In this document: in pieces, positions 43,744-56,400 of the stretch
How the letters are laid out: the number at the start of each line of letters is the position of its first letter
How positions within the stretch are numbered: the stretch's first letter is position 1
Assembly (NCBI RefSeq): GCF_028640845.1
Contig: NC_080540.1
Location: 95,282,061 to 95,346,060, forward strand
Direction of reading: 5' to 3'
Length of the DNA: 64,000 bases
DNA from: Ahaetulla prasina
Taxonomy: Eukaryota; Chordata; Lepidosauria; Squamata; Colubridae
Position numbers and translations under genes: made by a program
The notes under the pieces: model-generated
What the model saw: the letters and a program-made list of their open reading frames with translations, nothing else
Databases searched by the model: none
What the model was told of the DNA's origin: nothing

Positions 43744-43922
43744 GTAAGGTAAAGGTAAAGGTTCCCCTCGCACATACATGCTAGTCGTTGCCGACTCTAG
43801 GGGGTGGTGCTCATCTCCGTTTCAAAGCCGAAGAGCCAGCGCTGTCTGAAGACATCTCCGTGGTCATGTGGCCGGTATGATTCAATGCCAAAGGCGCACG
43901 GAACCAGCACATTTATTTTGCC
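43744..43922 (-). mobile_element. tRNA-derived SINE, 3' part
   Basis: 'ggtaaaggtaaaggttcccc', 'gccgactctagggggtggtg', 'tttcaaagccgaagagccag' and 'tggtcatgtggccggtatga' form the reverse of the 3' two-thirds of a common squamate SINE. The tRNA-like head, expected to the right, is missing. It is CpG-rich and little diverged. Confidence 0.75.
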
Positions 43923-44774
43923 CCGCTGTTATTATAGGAAAACCTTTCTTTGAGAATGCAGAGTCTTTCTTTTCCTCTAATGTGTTCTTCCCCTAATGTG
44001 ATATATGCTGTCATCTGCCAGCCATACCTCTCTGGTTTCTAGACTGGTCAAACTTTGCACAAAAGAAATAAGTTTGACACCAAAACAAGGACAAGGTACT
44101 ATCAGAGCATTTCAGCCTTCCAGAATATTCCATTACAGATCTCAAAAATATTCATCTTGGAAAAAATAAATTTCCCCAGCATGATTGATTGAGAGATTGC
44201 TGAACACGCATCAAAACGTTTCAGGCTACACCATGCGTATCCGGAGTTCTTTATAAACCTTTTGCATTGTCTTAAGAAGCAAGCTGTTCCATATTTGAGA
44301 ATCTATTTTAAATCTAAAGCTAAAAGAGCAGTTATCGTTTAAGCCATGCCTGCAGTTGTTTATGTACTTAGGATGTACGAAGATGGGCAAATAAACGTTT
44401 CAGCCTATGAAATGTTATGTTAGCATGCATGCCTGAATTCTCTGCCATTAGGAAATATTCAGACAAATGAAGCAGAGCTTACCTCAAGGCTCAGGTTGAT
44501 TATTCTTATGGCAGTTTTTCACATATGCTAGTAATTATGATATTGCTTGGTCAGTCCATTCTCTGATAGTGGCTGGTTGCAATGAACTGATATACTGCTG
44601 TCAGGAGCTAAGCTAGTACATGCACACACCATAAATTAGAATAATATGGAATGCAATGAAAGGAAATAAAACCACTTGTAGCTGTTTGTGATGAAAGTAA
44701 TTCAAAGCACATATAAGCTAAAATTTAATAGTGTTTATTTTGAAGGACTATTTACCAGGAAAATTGGTTCATTA
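43923..44774. other. Unassigned interval
   Basis: No gene or repeat recognised. Confidence 0.5.
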
Positions 44775-45099
44775 CAATGGTGAAATCCAATTTTTTTTAC
44801 TACCTGTTCTGTGGGCATGGCTTGGTGGGCGTGGTGTGGCTTGGTGGGCGTGGCAGGGGAAGGATACTGCAAAATCTCCATTCCCATCTCACTCCAGGGG
44901 AAGGATACTGCAAAATCCCCATTCCCTTCCCACTCCTGGGAGAAGGATATTGCAAAATCTCCATTCCCTCCCCACTCTGGGGCCAGCCAGAGGTGGAATT
45001 AGCCGGTTCTCCAAGCTACTCAAAATTTCCGCTACTAGTTCTCCGAACTGCTCAAAATTTCCGCTACCAGTTCTCCAGAACCTGCTGAATTTCACCCCG
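44775..45099. mobile_element. hAT-type element with internal 41-bp triplication
   Basis: CAATGGTGAAATCCA and GAATTTCACCCCG. Exact target duplication gttcatta at 44767-44774 and 45100-45107. The 'ggggaaggatactgcaaaat' unit, present once in the copy at 5941, occurs three times at about 44856, 44897 and 44938, each about 41 bp. The 'ctcaaaatttccgctac' block is also doubled near 45020-45065. Confidence 0.94.
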
Positions 45100-46732
45100 G
45101 TTCATTAGGATACTTATAAAAGGCTGTAACTGGTATGGTACCATTCCTTAATGCGCATCCTTTTCCTTTGGCTGACATAATTAAAAGGAAAGCACTTATG
45201 TTCACCATCCCTAACCCACAACTAATATGATTAATAGGGAATACTAGCTGTGAAAAAGGATGATCAAGGAAATTATTCATGGGGGGGATTATATTCACAA
45301 GGATGTGTTTAACTAAGAAAAAAACCCTGATATTGGATAAACAGTTTATAGATCTACTACCTATCTCCTGAGATTTCTTTACTTATTAAAAAAAGCATTT
45401 AAATTTGCACAGTTACTTACAGAATAGAACAATCAACATAGGGCCTCTCCTCAGGTTTTTAAACTAAAAAAGCACAGCACAGATGGAAAAAGAACAAAAG
45501 GAAAACTTGAGAACCTCTAGTTAATGTTTCTTTATTCTCATAATTCCAAGCTAAGGTGGAAATCTACTTAGGTAGCTAGATGTCACCATTGCCCCCATAG
45601 CATACAGTTCCAATGGCTTCTGTGATGAGAGTTTAGGGTCTTAAATCCAGCTGATAACAGCAATAGAAAGCAGAGATAAGAAGAGAGGAAAAATCTTGCC
45701 CTGCTTACTTCAAGTATGCTGCTTCTGCAATGGCCAACTAGATGTCTAGCACATCTAGTTATTGTGTCCTTACAATTGGTGTTCAGAAGAATACTATTTC
45801 GCTACTGACATCACAACCAGTGCCCTTTACTATAGCTTTATTCTCTCCCATATTTTTCCAATACATTCCAAAACAGTCTTGCATGAAGTCAACATTTTCA
45901 CCGAATGTTGAAAACATTTATATTATTTATGACCAGTCACCATTTGCTCAGACTCTATGGACTCGGACCCCATGGGCAAAGAAGCACTGCTAAATTTGAG
46001 ACTAAAAATTTATTATTACTATTATTGCTCCACTGGAACATTTTACATTTGTTAACTCTGAAATAAATAAATTCCCACTCCAGAGTTCGGAGAGATTCTC
46101 CTGCACTTAGCACTTAGACCACTGCCCCATTTTGTATTAAACATGCTGAGAGTAATTTGAGCACTAACTGGTCATCCTGAGCTAAATTATGAAGGAAATT
46201 CAAATTAGGAATGCCATAGAGCTGTAGTAATGCTTCTGCTTGCGGCAAACTAAATATTATTTGCATAGTCATGGGAGAAAGCTCTGAAAAATGACCTAGA
46301 AGGCTGCAAAACTGGAAGGAAGAACAGGAAAAATCTATTTAACTCTTTCTGAGAACTATTTTGCTACCATAATCAATTCAAAAGCCCTCTCCACTGAAAA
46401 TTTTAATGAAGAGATTTGCTGGCAAATATGATGACACATATCCTAATCAACCTAAAAGCAGGAGTATAAGCCAGATAGGAAATTGTTAAATATATTTCTC
46501 AAGGGATAGCATGTGAAACAAGTTAGGCTGGGCTTTTGCGCAGAGGGGAGGGTTAACTATTTTTCTTATATAAATAATACAATGTCTTCCCAACCAAATA
46601 GTAGCCATAAGTGGAAAGATATTAATTTGCATCACACAACCCAATAGAATCTCCTGTTTAATGTTATAACAGTAAGAATTTTGATACACAGCCCAAACAA
46701 CACTACCAAAACACAGTAATTATATCTTTTCA
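45100..46732. other. Unassigned interval
   Basis: About 1.6 kb with no recognised gene or repeat. Confidence 0.5.
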
Positions 46733-46925
46733 TTTATTTATATCCCCGCCTTTATTTTTTTTTAAAAACTCAAGGCAGTAAATATATCACTTTCTTCCTC
46801 CTATTTTTCTCCACAACAGCAACCCTGTGAGGTGGGTTTGGCTGAGAGTGACTGGCCCTAAGTCACCCATCTGGCTTTCATGGCTAACTCTTCTGCTTTC
46901 TAGCCTAGTGCCTTAACTATAATAC
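46733..46925 (-). mobile_element. Old tRNA-derived SINE
   Basis: 'atatccccgcctttattt' (L2-like tail), 'caaccctgtgaggtgggttt', 'gagagtgactggccctaagt' and 'ttctagcctagtgccttaac' run in reverse SINE order. It is diverged. Confidence 0.7.
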
Positions 46926-49900
46926 ACAAGGAAAAAAACAGGCATATTCTTAAAATGACAGCTGCATGATTAAAAGCAACTGAACAAGAAGTCTAATATA
47001 CCGTGTTGATGTAAAAAGGAAAAAAAATGTTCAAAATATGCTAGCAAAATTGTTCCTGGGTGGACTTCTTGAGACCAGCTTAATGTGCTCATCGTAATAA
47101 AACAGATAGACTCAAGGACTATTGAAACAAAAAATCATACCTGCTTTTTAAAAACTGCAATGCACCAAATAAGAATTAAGTTGTACACCAATATAGTTGA
47201 GGAAGTTATATCAAAACCAACTCAAAAAGCTTCATTGTGGCATTAAGTTTTTGAGCAATGTTTTGATTATTTTTCTGCTTTCTGTTGCTAAGGATTCAAT
47301 CCCTTTTAAGCTTCTTACATGCTATAGAATATTAATTAAATATATATTTAATCTAGAGGCTGCCAAGCAATCAATATGAATATGGCTTAATATTAACTCT
47401 TGCACACAGAAAATATTTTAAATTCATAAAAATCTTTCTGAACTTCATCTGAAATGTTGGTTTGCTTTATTCTATTTCTTTGCTTCATGTTGACCACTCT
47501 TGACATGAAAAATTGTGTTGTTGTTTTTTTGCTCAGTAGCAAATGGCAATTTGCAATTTTTATGAATATGCAATTCTTGAACTTTTGTATTACTCATGAA
47601 CTTTTGGGGATGGAAGCAACCTGATTTGCCAGATTTAGAATTAATGATATATTTTAATCCAGGGTTTTCAAAAAGACATCTCAGACAAAAACAAAATTAT
47701 GATTTTCCAGTTATATTTTAATGGGTCATGAGAAAGGGTCTTGGCATCGTCTATATTTTTTGTTTACAATGATTCTGGTATAATTATGCTTTGCAAGAAT
47801 AATTGAATTGCTTTCTGTCAGTATATAAACATCTAAAAGGTCCATATAATAATTCTGACGCCATTTGAGAAACTGTGTGTTAGATCTGCATACCAAGATC
47901 CAATCATCAGTATAAGACAACAAAGCAAATATAAATAAAGAAGCCCAAGTCCCTTTTATAGCAATATTAGAATTTCCATTGTTTATTCTAAAGGAAAAGA
48001 CCTCCCAAAAAGACAATGGTGGAAAGCAGGTGCTTGCCAAAGGGGTCCAGCACTTAGCTATGGAGGGTAGGGAGGGAGTGGGGATGGGGGCTAAACCACA
48101 TTTTCTAAACTGCCAAGCAAAATATTTTCATTCATGAGTTCCCCCAGCCTAAACATGTATCTAATCCTCTAAAACTGACAGCAGCTCAAAAAGCCAGCCA
48201 TTCACTTCAAAGGAAAAAGGACCTGGGGATTATTAGCATTATCGCTTATCAAGAAATGACCATTGGCTTTAGGGGCAAAAAGCTCCACCCACCCACTTAG
48301 CAAACCAAGGAATTGACTCTATGTAACACTGTTAAAAGGATGGAAAATCCGACTCGCCCAGCTCCGTCTCATTCAGTGTCAAGGATTCAACAAAAGGACT
48401 GTCAAAAAACCATCATTATAATAGGCAGGGAAAGCATTGTAGTCCCACATAAGGCATCTGTAAACACTTTCAAAATTAACAATTAGGGGAAATATTATTT
48501 GTAATGTGTAAATCCCTATCCCCAACTAAGATCCTTAGACCAGTATGGCCATTAGAAAAAACCAAGGCATTTATTTTCCAGTATTCTGATGAACATATAA
48601 AAAACCTCGGCATGTCTGGCTACGGTTTTGTTTTCCTACAGCCACAAATGCACAAAATTCTTCCAAGTATTTGGCCAAAGTATCATCTTTACAGTCAAAA
48701 ACAAGAGAACTATCCTTCTGTCTTTTCAGTTGTGGCTGACTTTTAAGACTGGGAGCACTTAGAGGAATTGGGAATTCAATTAGCATAATTTATAAGTATA
48801 AAATGCAATGGCCTTATTAATGGATTTGGTAAGTAACAAAATGATATTTGAACAGAGTTATGAAGTTAGGAAAACGTTCTTTCCTAAACATAAGTCCTTT
48901 CTTAGATTTAGCTTTAAACTGTGCCAGCAATATATCCACAAGAAAAGCAATGCAAAATGTGAATTACAAAATAAATCCATTTGTTTCCTCTGAATCACTA
49001 GAAATGTGAAATTAATTCAATAGACATTTGCTGCGCCGTTGGGCTCATTTGCTTCTGAACAATGCTTGAATCTTAAATACATCTACTTAAGACATAATTG
49101 TTTCAATGAGGCTATTGCCCAAGAAGCTGCATATAAACTTAATGACTTCTGACTATACAGCACCAATTGCAGGAAATAAGACATGAATGGATCTAGGATC
49201 CAAGAAAAATCAGGAAAGATCTAGGAAGGATGAAATAAAGATCTAAATGCAACAATACAACAAGGAGGAGTGAGAAGGTGCTTCCCAACTAAGCTTTCAC
49301 CGAACTTCATCTAAAAATCGCCTAACTTCATTTGCAGAATGTTAAACAAAAGTTTCAGTGTCTTTTTAACTATTTCAACTAAATAGTTTTTCAACTATCA
49401 TAGAAGAATAATTAAAGGACTGCTTCTATTTTTACCAGACAAGCTGCTTCTATTTTTACCAGACAAGTGCTTTCTGAAGAATAGGAAACATTTACATTAA
49501 AATTATGAAATATCAGAAAAACGTCTTCCTCCCTGAAACTAACAGTGTATGGATAACTACACTGATTATTTTAAAAAATTGAAGATATTAAGGAGCTCAT
49601 CGAATGGAATTCATTTACCTATGTATGGATTTGTTCTATTTTATATATCCATAAAGAATAGTCATTGAATCAACTTCCAGCCCAATAAATTATGGAAAGA
49701 CAATTTTTAATGTTTAAGATTATCATTTGTATAGTGTGGAATATGTTTGTGTTTATTTGCATGATACATTGATTGATATACTCTAATCTATTTACCTTAA
49801 AATGTTAAAAAAAATACGAAGAAGTAATAACAGTAAAAGCTGAATCATGTCTCAATATTTAAGGACTCTCTCCATAATAGGCACTGTAACTCATTTTCTG

Positions 49901-52900
49901 TAATTTAATTCTCTTGATATATTATATAATTTTATTTCTAAATACAGTATATCTAAATTGTATCTGAAAATTTAGCATATTGATATATACATTTTCTTGC
50001 ATTCTACAATTCCTGCATAATAAGCAAATAATTTCTCCCGGTCCTCTCATTATTGGGAATATGATTTAAAGTTTCATCAGGATTGAAATGGAATTTCTTA
50101 TTGAGCAATCTGATAATTACAAATTACAAAACACCGGAAAGCTGTTTTCATAATGATTTACATTTATGTAAATGGTATACATAATCACTAGAAAACAGTA
50201 ATCCTATATACTAAAAGAATATTTTGTTAGTATCATACTTAATATTCTGATTTTAGTAAAAGGCACTATTATTTAAATTTAACCAATAAATGGGTTTCTA
50301 TTAATAATCTTACCCCTCCTTAAAATGTGAGTCTTGATCTTACATTCATTATAGAGAATGATTAATTGCCAGAAATTGAGCAATAAAATTATATTTCTTC
50401 ATAGTAAGATCTGAATTTTGATATATATATAAAAGATAACAAGTTTCTTTAGTTTTAATATTGTTCAGCAGAAACAGAAATATTTAATCATGAAAAGCCT
50501 TCTTCCTTTTTTCAGATCCTAAATTGAATTTCCTCCAGTTTCACCACTTGGTGCTTATTGGGATTTCTTTGGCTGTACAAAGGGATATGAGGCCAGGGTT
50601 CTATTCCAATATGACTCCATTTCTTGGCTGTCCTGGAACTCAAACAGAAGATCCACTATGGTGGGAATGACATGACCTCAGGCTTAGGGGAAAGCAAACA
50701 TGGTTTACTGGCCTTTGCGTCTTTGTAATTTTGCTGACCATTGATCATCAATAAAGAGTTTCATAAGAAAAAAGGAGAGGAGGCTATATCAATGCCCATC
50801 CAAACACATCCTTCATTCCACTGCCTTGTCCTTGAAATATGTGCAAAATCATAGTTAAAGTATTAGTTTTCAAAACTTCAAAACAATGATAACACATTCA
50901 TTAAATGTGCTGCTAGAAGCCCTGAGTGGTTCAATCATTAGTTTAAAAAACACAGGGCCTTAGATTAGTTTATCAATGAAATTATTCCGGAAAGGGGAGC
51001 TCTGTACCCGCACCCTACTTCCTTTTTATGATTCAGGTGGGTGGTAAAATATAGAAAATTCCTTTTCAACATAATCTATATAGAATATTATTCTTACAAA
51101 CACTAGTTCTCAGAAGACAAACACAGAAAGGAGATGTCAATGCCCAATAGTCCTTTGCCCACTTCTTTCTTCATTGGCTGACTTACCTTCCTATCCAAAC
51201 AAACATATAGCTCTCTACAATCTGGATGCAATTTTTAAGAAATCCACCCACCTGTGAAAAAAGGCAGGGAAGCTACACATCAATAATTGCCTTATTGTTG
51301 CATTGCCAAAAAATAGCATCTTCTACAAAGCAGAATTCATGAGTCACAAGGCTTTATTGAAATAAATGTCAGTTGTCAAACATACTGTTTAGAGATCTAC
51401 TACAATATATTTGTCCAATGTCAGGAATGTATATTATGATTATCTCTGTGAACAGGATATTGAAGCTGCTTCATGAGATACTGTGTTCCTGTATTCTGGT
51501 CAGATACTTGGCTCAGGTGATACTGTATAAATGGTGTCAGGTGCTTGAAATTTTTCCAAAAGACAGATGCCAATCAAGAGCTTTCTGTTGTACTTCTGAA
51601 AGTACACTAGCAATATGTGAAGGAAAGTTTTCCTAATTGGGGGAAGAGGAGCCTTACCACAGTGACTGGTGATTATTTGTTAAAATAGATTAAATCTCAT
51701 CTCATTAATCCATTTTTATCTATTCAATGCATTATACCAATTCTCTATTTTACTACACTGTTCTTTTGCATGTTTAATCCAGAACTCTATTTTGACATTG
51801 CCACTAACCATATATTCCAAATCCAAGTGGCTGAAAACATTGCAAGACAATTATAAAAAGCAATGCAGGTTTTTAAAAATGCAATACTGAAAAAATGCAG
51901 AGCAATAACTAGGGACTCAGAATTCTACTGTATACAAATTGTACTAATGTTCTGAAATTTGGTAGAGAAATGTTTATCTCAACTGTTAAAAAATCTTCAT
52001 TTTTATTACTATCTCTTTAGCAGTCAGCATAATTTACAGATCATATCTCATGCTGCTGGAAAGTTATATAGGGAACAACTGAGAAATTGAGGCTCGACAG
52101 ATTCATGAACCCAACACTTCGTTTTATTTATTTTTATGCTGTGATAGAATAATATTTCCTGTCTTTCCAACAACGTGAACCTAAATTCTAGGGATTTCAA
52201 CAACCAATTGGCATTATAGATGCCAATTAGAAAAAAAGAGAGAAATAAAATCTTAAACAGAAGAATGAAAGTTTAATTTGCCATTTCATAAACAATTTTA
52301 AAATTCCCCTTTTAGGAGTTTTATATAAATCTGAGGTGATTAACATCAATTTCTTTTCACAATCTTGACTCTCAATTATCAGATCTGACAGAAGTTTCAA
52401 GGAACACTAGTTAACTTATATGCAGAACATTTTCTAAAAATCTCTTTAAAGAAGGAAAAATGAGAGGACACTAGAATGGAAGACTGAAAAGTTCAGTTTT
52501 AGGAAAATAAAACAATAAATATCAATATTGTTTCATTTGGCCAAAAGGATTTAAAAGATTTGGGTGTAGGGCTTTCTAATTCCATATTTTTAAATGTGTG
52601 TACTCAAGTCACATTTCGTGCCCTTAAATGTATCTTCAGTTTTAGAGAAATGTATCTCCTAAATTTCTAAATTAGCAACCATTAGCTTTTGCGAAAAGTC
52701 AAGGTAGCACACGATTCAGAAATAAAGTCTGTTCTGTTCCATCCACAAATAAGAACTATTCATTCTAATCTGAGTATAGGAGTGATATTTATCATCTACG
52801 TACTACATATGGGAAACACAACAACCAGATACATAAAATTCAGCACATATAATCCCATATTTCTGGATTTTATTACACTCACAGATGGTTATGCAGGAAA

Positions 52901-52984
52901 AGAGGGTCATTATTGATAGAGTCAACCCTTACAGAATCATGGAAAATGAGTGTCTTATTTCCAACATTTATTAAGTAGAGATTC
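46926..52984. other. Repeat-poor unassigned interval
   Basis: Six kilobases with no recognised transposon, gene or exon. The only local structure I see is the 24-bp tandem duplication at 49420-49467. Open frames are at most about 105 codons and have no recognisable domain. Confidence 0.5.
49420..49467. repeat. Perfect 24-bp tandem duplication
   Basis: The unit beginning CTGCTTCTATTTTTACCAG and ending ACAAG occurs twice head to tail without mismatch. Confidence 0.97.
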
Positions 52985-53156
52985 GATTGTTCTTACAGAA
53001 AAGTCTGCCAGCTACCTACCATAGGAGCAGTTTGATAGTAAAACCAATTACTAGGAAGGTGGTCAGCTTTCCTTCACTGGATATGTTTAAGCAAAAGATA
53101 GACAGTCATGTGTCAAACAGGCTCTAATTTCAATTCCTGTTCTGAGCCAGGGGGCT
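52985..53156 (+). mobile_element. Old CR1-like LINE 3' fragment
   Basis: 'ggaaggtggtcagctttcct', 'tcactggatatgtttaagca', 'aaagatagacagtcatgtgt' and 'gttctgagccagggggct' follow the CR1 order 'showed by family members as Ser-Leu-x-x-F-K-Q-K-x-D-x-H', ending in the terminal block. Strongly diverged. Confidence 0.65.
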
Positions 53157-55545
53157 AAATTTGTTGTTTGTTTGTAGGTTTCTCGATTCCTTCCAGCTGT
53201 ATGCTCTTGAGGCTCTTTTGCTCAGTCCGATGCAGGTGTGTGAGTCATAAGCACAATCACTCAAAGCAGGAAGGCTCCCAGGTCCCAAATCCTGCAACAA
53301 GACAGAATGAGAATCAAAGATATAAACTGGGCATAAAGACAGAACCAGAGAGGTAAAAACAGGATATAAAAAATTGGGCACCAGCCCAACTGACAAACAG
53401 AAGCCTGAACCAGCAGTAAGTAGGGTGAGCCTACCTGAGAGTTTAGACCTCAAAGGAAGGAGGACTTTAAGCCACAACATTTTTAAAATGAGGAAACAGA
53501 TTATCAGGTTTTGCAATCAACTGATTACCAGGACTTGCCAAATCCTTTAAAAGCATTCCCAGCCCACCAAAACTGTTTCAGGGAAGCGACATTTGCAATT
53601 TGGATTTTGAGATGATTCTAAGTTTACAAGGGAGTGTTATGCCTTCCAAAGGGAGCGTTTTCTCCTTCTGTTAGAAGGGACTGAGCATCCCTTAGCAATT
53701 TTAACAAATGATGGGGGTTGTCTACATTCTTCCATAAATACCGACCTACACACAGCTTCATGTTTTGTCAATGTTAAGCTGGATTCCAAGCTGAATAGAT
53801 CCATCCCCCACTCCATTCTATTATTTTAACTGCCCAGCAAATAGCAATCCTTTTAAAAAGTTGCAGGAACAGATTCAAATCAAAGAACTTCTTTGAAGTT
53901 ATTTACTTTTGTGAAATGCCTGCAATCTTCCTCAGCAAGCTAATTCTTTTCCCTCCAATTCCATTTATAGTATCCTTATGTCCTTACCTGCACATCTATA
54001 TCACAGAACTTCACATATTCCTTGAGAATCCATCCCATTAATTTACTGTTATAGCCACTCAGGTTTAATTATCCCTTTTGTGTGTATATGTGATTTTTAG
54101 AAGCCTACTAAAGACATAGCTCTGATTCATAATCTTGTAAATGTTTACTTAGCTACACTATATTCCAACAGGTAATCCAATGTAGCAATTGACTCTGCCT
54201 CGATATTATTTTTAATAAGCACAAGGTGTGATTGCACATTTGGGGGATGCAGTTTGATGACATGTGTTTTTCAAGCATTAGTGGATACCTTACCAAATGG
54301 AAAGCACAAGGTGCAGATTCTGAAATCCGCAGCTTTAGGGCCAGAGACCCACAACAGTAGGGTCCAATTACAGCAGCAAATTGGTCCATTACTGCTTGAG
54401 GAAAATGACTGCTGCTAGTAATTACTGCTAATCCACTAATGAGCAATTGTTTGCTGCAAGTTCTTAGAGGTGAGCCTAATAATGCGAGTACAGTACAATA
54501 GAGTAGCTTCCCACCTCTACCAAAAGACCCTCTTCGCTTCTTCTAAATCAACTTAATTGAATGGATGCTTACTTAGCAAATGTATTGTGAATGTGCTTCA
54601 TATAGGCCTGTTTTAATAGAAACATGATCTTCTGCAGTTCAGGTTTTCTTCACCTTAAGGCAACTCTAAAAGACAAGAAATCAGGTGCTGATTAATTTGT
54701 TATTTTAGGGCATTGTATGCATTGGGGCTCTTTTTCCCTGAGGATGATTGGCAAGATTTTTTTAAAAAAAAAATCCAATTGTTTTGACATCTGTAAGACC
54801 AAGGTAGATGAAGCCCAGTAAAGAGTTAGGATATGCTTAATTCTGACTATGCTGAATAATATCCTTTCTCCACCCCCCACTCTTTAAGTTTGCATTAGAC
54901 TTGCTGTTTTGAAATGATTCCAAGTACAATTTGGTTTAAAAACAAAAATAATAAACCCATAAGCTCATAAAATCAGAAATATTTCCTGCAATAGATCGAC
55001 CTTTGGGCTTGAACTGAGATCTGGTGAGGGAACTTTATAGTACCCTGAAAAGAAATCAGATGGAAATGGAATGACTGTCAGGGCCAAATCTGGTGTAAAG
55101 TTAAATAAGTCACTTCAAGTGCTTGAATTCTCTTTGCAAATAAAATTAGAGCATGTTGCACGCTTCTGTAGTTACATTGCCATGAGTCATCGTCATAGAT
55201 TGTTCAGCCTTTTGAAACACAAGATTCCACTTTATTTATTTTCAACTTAAGGACATATTTTAAAATGTGGATTAATCCATGTTCCTATTGAAGAACGAAA
55301 ATAATAATAATCATTCCATCATTCTTTTAAAAAGAAATGGCTATTTATTGTGATCTTGCTACGGTTATGCAGAGTCTGGTTCCTAATAAGAATTGTTTAT
55401 TCCATGGAAGTAGAGTTGCCACATTTTCTGGAATGTGAGATGAATATCCAATGCAACTAAACAGAACTTCAAAAATTATTTGGAAGAAGTGCTTCTGACT
55501 TTATGCTACTCCACTGTAACCTGTTGTAAAAAGTTGCGTCTCCTT
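53157..55545. other. Unassigned interval
   Basis: No gene recognised. The 128-codon minus-strand frame at 53130-53516 overlaps the CR1 fragment and has no domain. Confidence 0.45.
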
Positions 55546-55700
55546 TAGAATAGAATAGAACAGAATTTTTTATTGGCCAAGTGTGATTGGACATACAAGG
55601 AATTTGTTTTGGTGCATATGCTCTCAGTGTACATAAAAGAAAAGATGTGTTCATCAAGAATTCTAAAGTACAATACTTTAAGAGTTGCATTAACTTCAGT
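55546..55700 (-). mobile_element. Snake CR1-linked 3' tail
   Basis: AATAG pentamers, then 'tattggccaagtgtgattgg', 'acatacaaggaatttgtttt' and 'gcatatgctctcagtgtaca'. It is the inverse of 12344-12446. Confidence 0.8.
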
Positions 55701-56334
55701 TACTACATTGAAAACAACAAAAGGATGGTTTGTGGAACAGCAAAGATGTGCTATGTTTTAAGAACATTTGAAGCACTTCTACATTTTTTTTCAATAGTGC
55801 ACAGCCTTATTACTCAAGTGACAGAAGCATCATAAAGATTCATATTCTCTAACAATAATAGAAGCAAACCTATAAAAAAGAGCAATGGCTGCATCATTAA
55901 TATCAGAAACCTGATATAGGTTTCCTAACTTGCATTTGTATGCCTATCTAAAATAAGTTTTTTTAAACTTGCTTTTTTTTTCAAAATCAGTTTTCTGTCA
56001 GCAGAAGGAAGGAGCAAGTTTTTCATTTCTGGCATGATTCCTAGACATTTAGCAATCACACAACAAGCAGAAAACCAGTTAACTAGATTAACTTGGGGTA
56101 CTACTCACAGTACAATGTGCCAACATTTAAGACTCAGTAAATATTTTTTTCAATAATTTTATTATGGATTATAATTACCTATATTATACAAGTAAAAATT
56201 ACACAATTACAAAAACAAGGAGATACATTTAAAACAAAATAAAAAGGGGAGAAAAGGAAAAAGAAAGTGAAAGATGAAAATAGAAAAAGAAAAAGGAACT
56301 CTCCCCTTTGTCTCTAGCAAGTATAATCATATTT
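55701..56334. other. Unassigned interval
   Basis: No gene recognised. An A-rich, purine-rich stretch occupies about 56210-56300. Confidence 0.5.
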
Positions 56335-56400
56335 AGGCCAGTCACTCTCTCTCCACCCTAGGAAGGAGACAATGGCCAGCCACTTCTAAATCTTGTCCAG
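56335..56400 (+). mobile_element. Sauria-type SINE fragment
   Basis: 'ggccagtcactctctctcca', 'cctaggaaggagacaatggc' and 'agccacttctaaatcttgtc' are the middle of the SINE seen in full at 15754-16013. Confidence 0.7.

Noticed and set aside
53130..53516. 128-codon minus-strand frame
   Set aside because: It overlaps a CR1 fragment on the opposite strand and has no recognisable motif.
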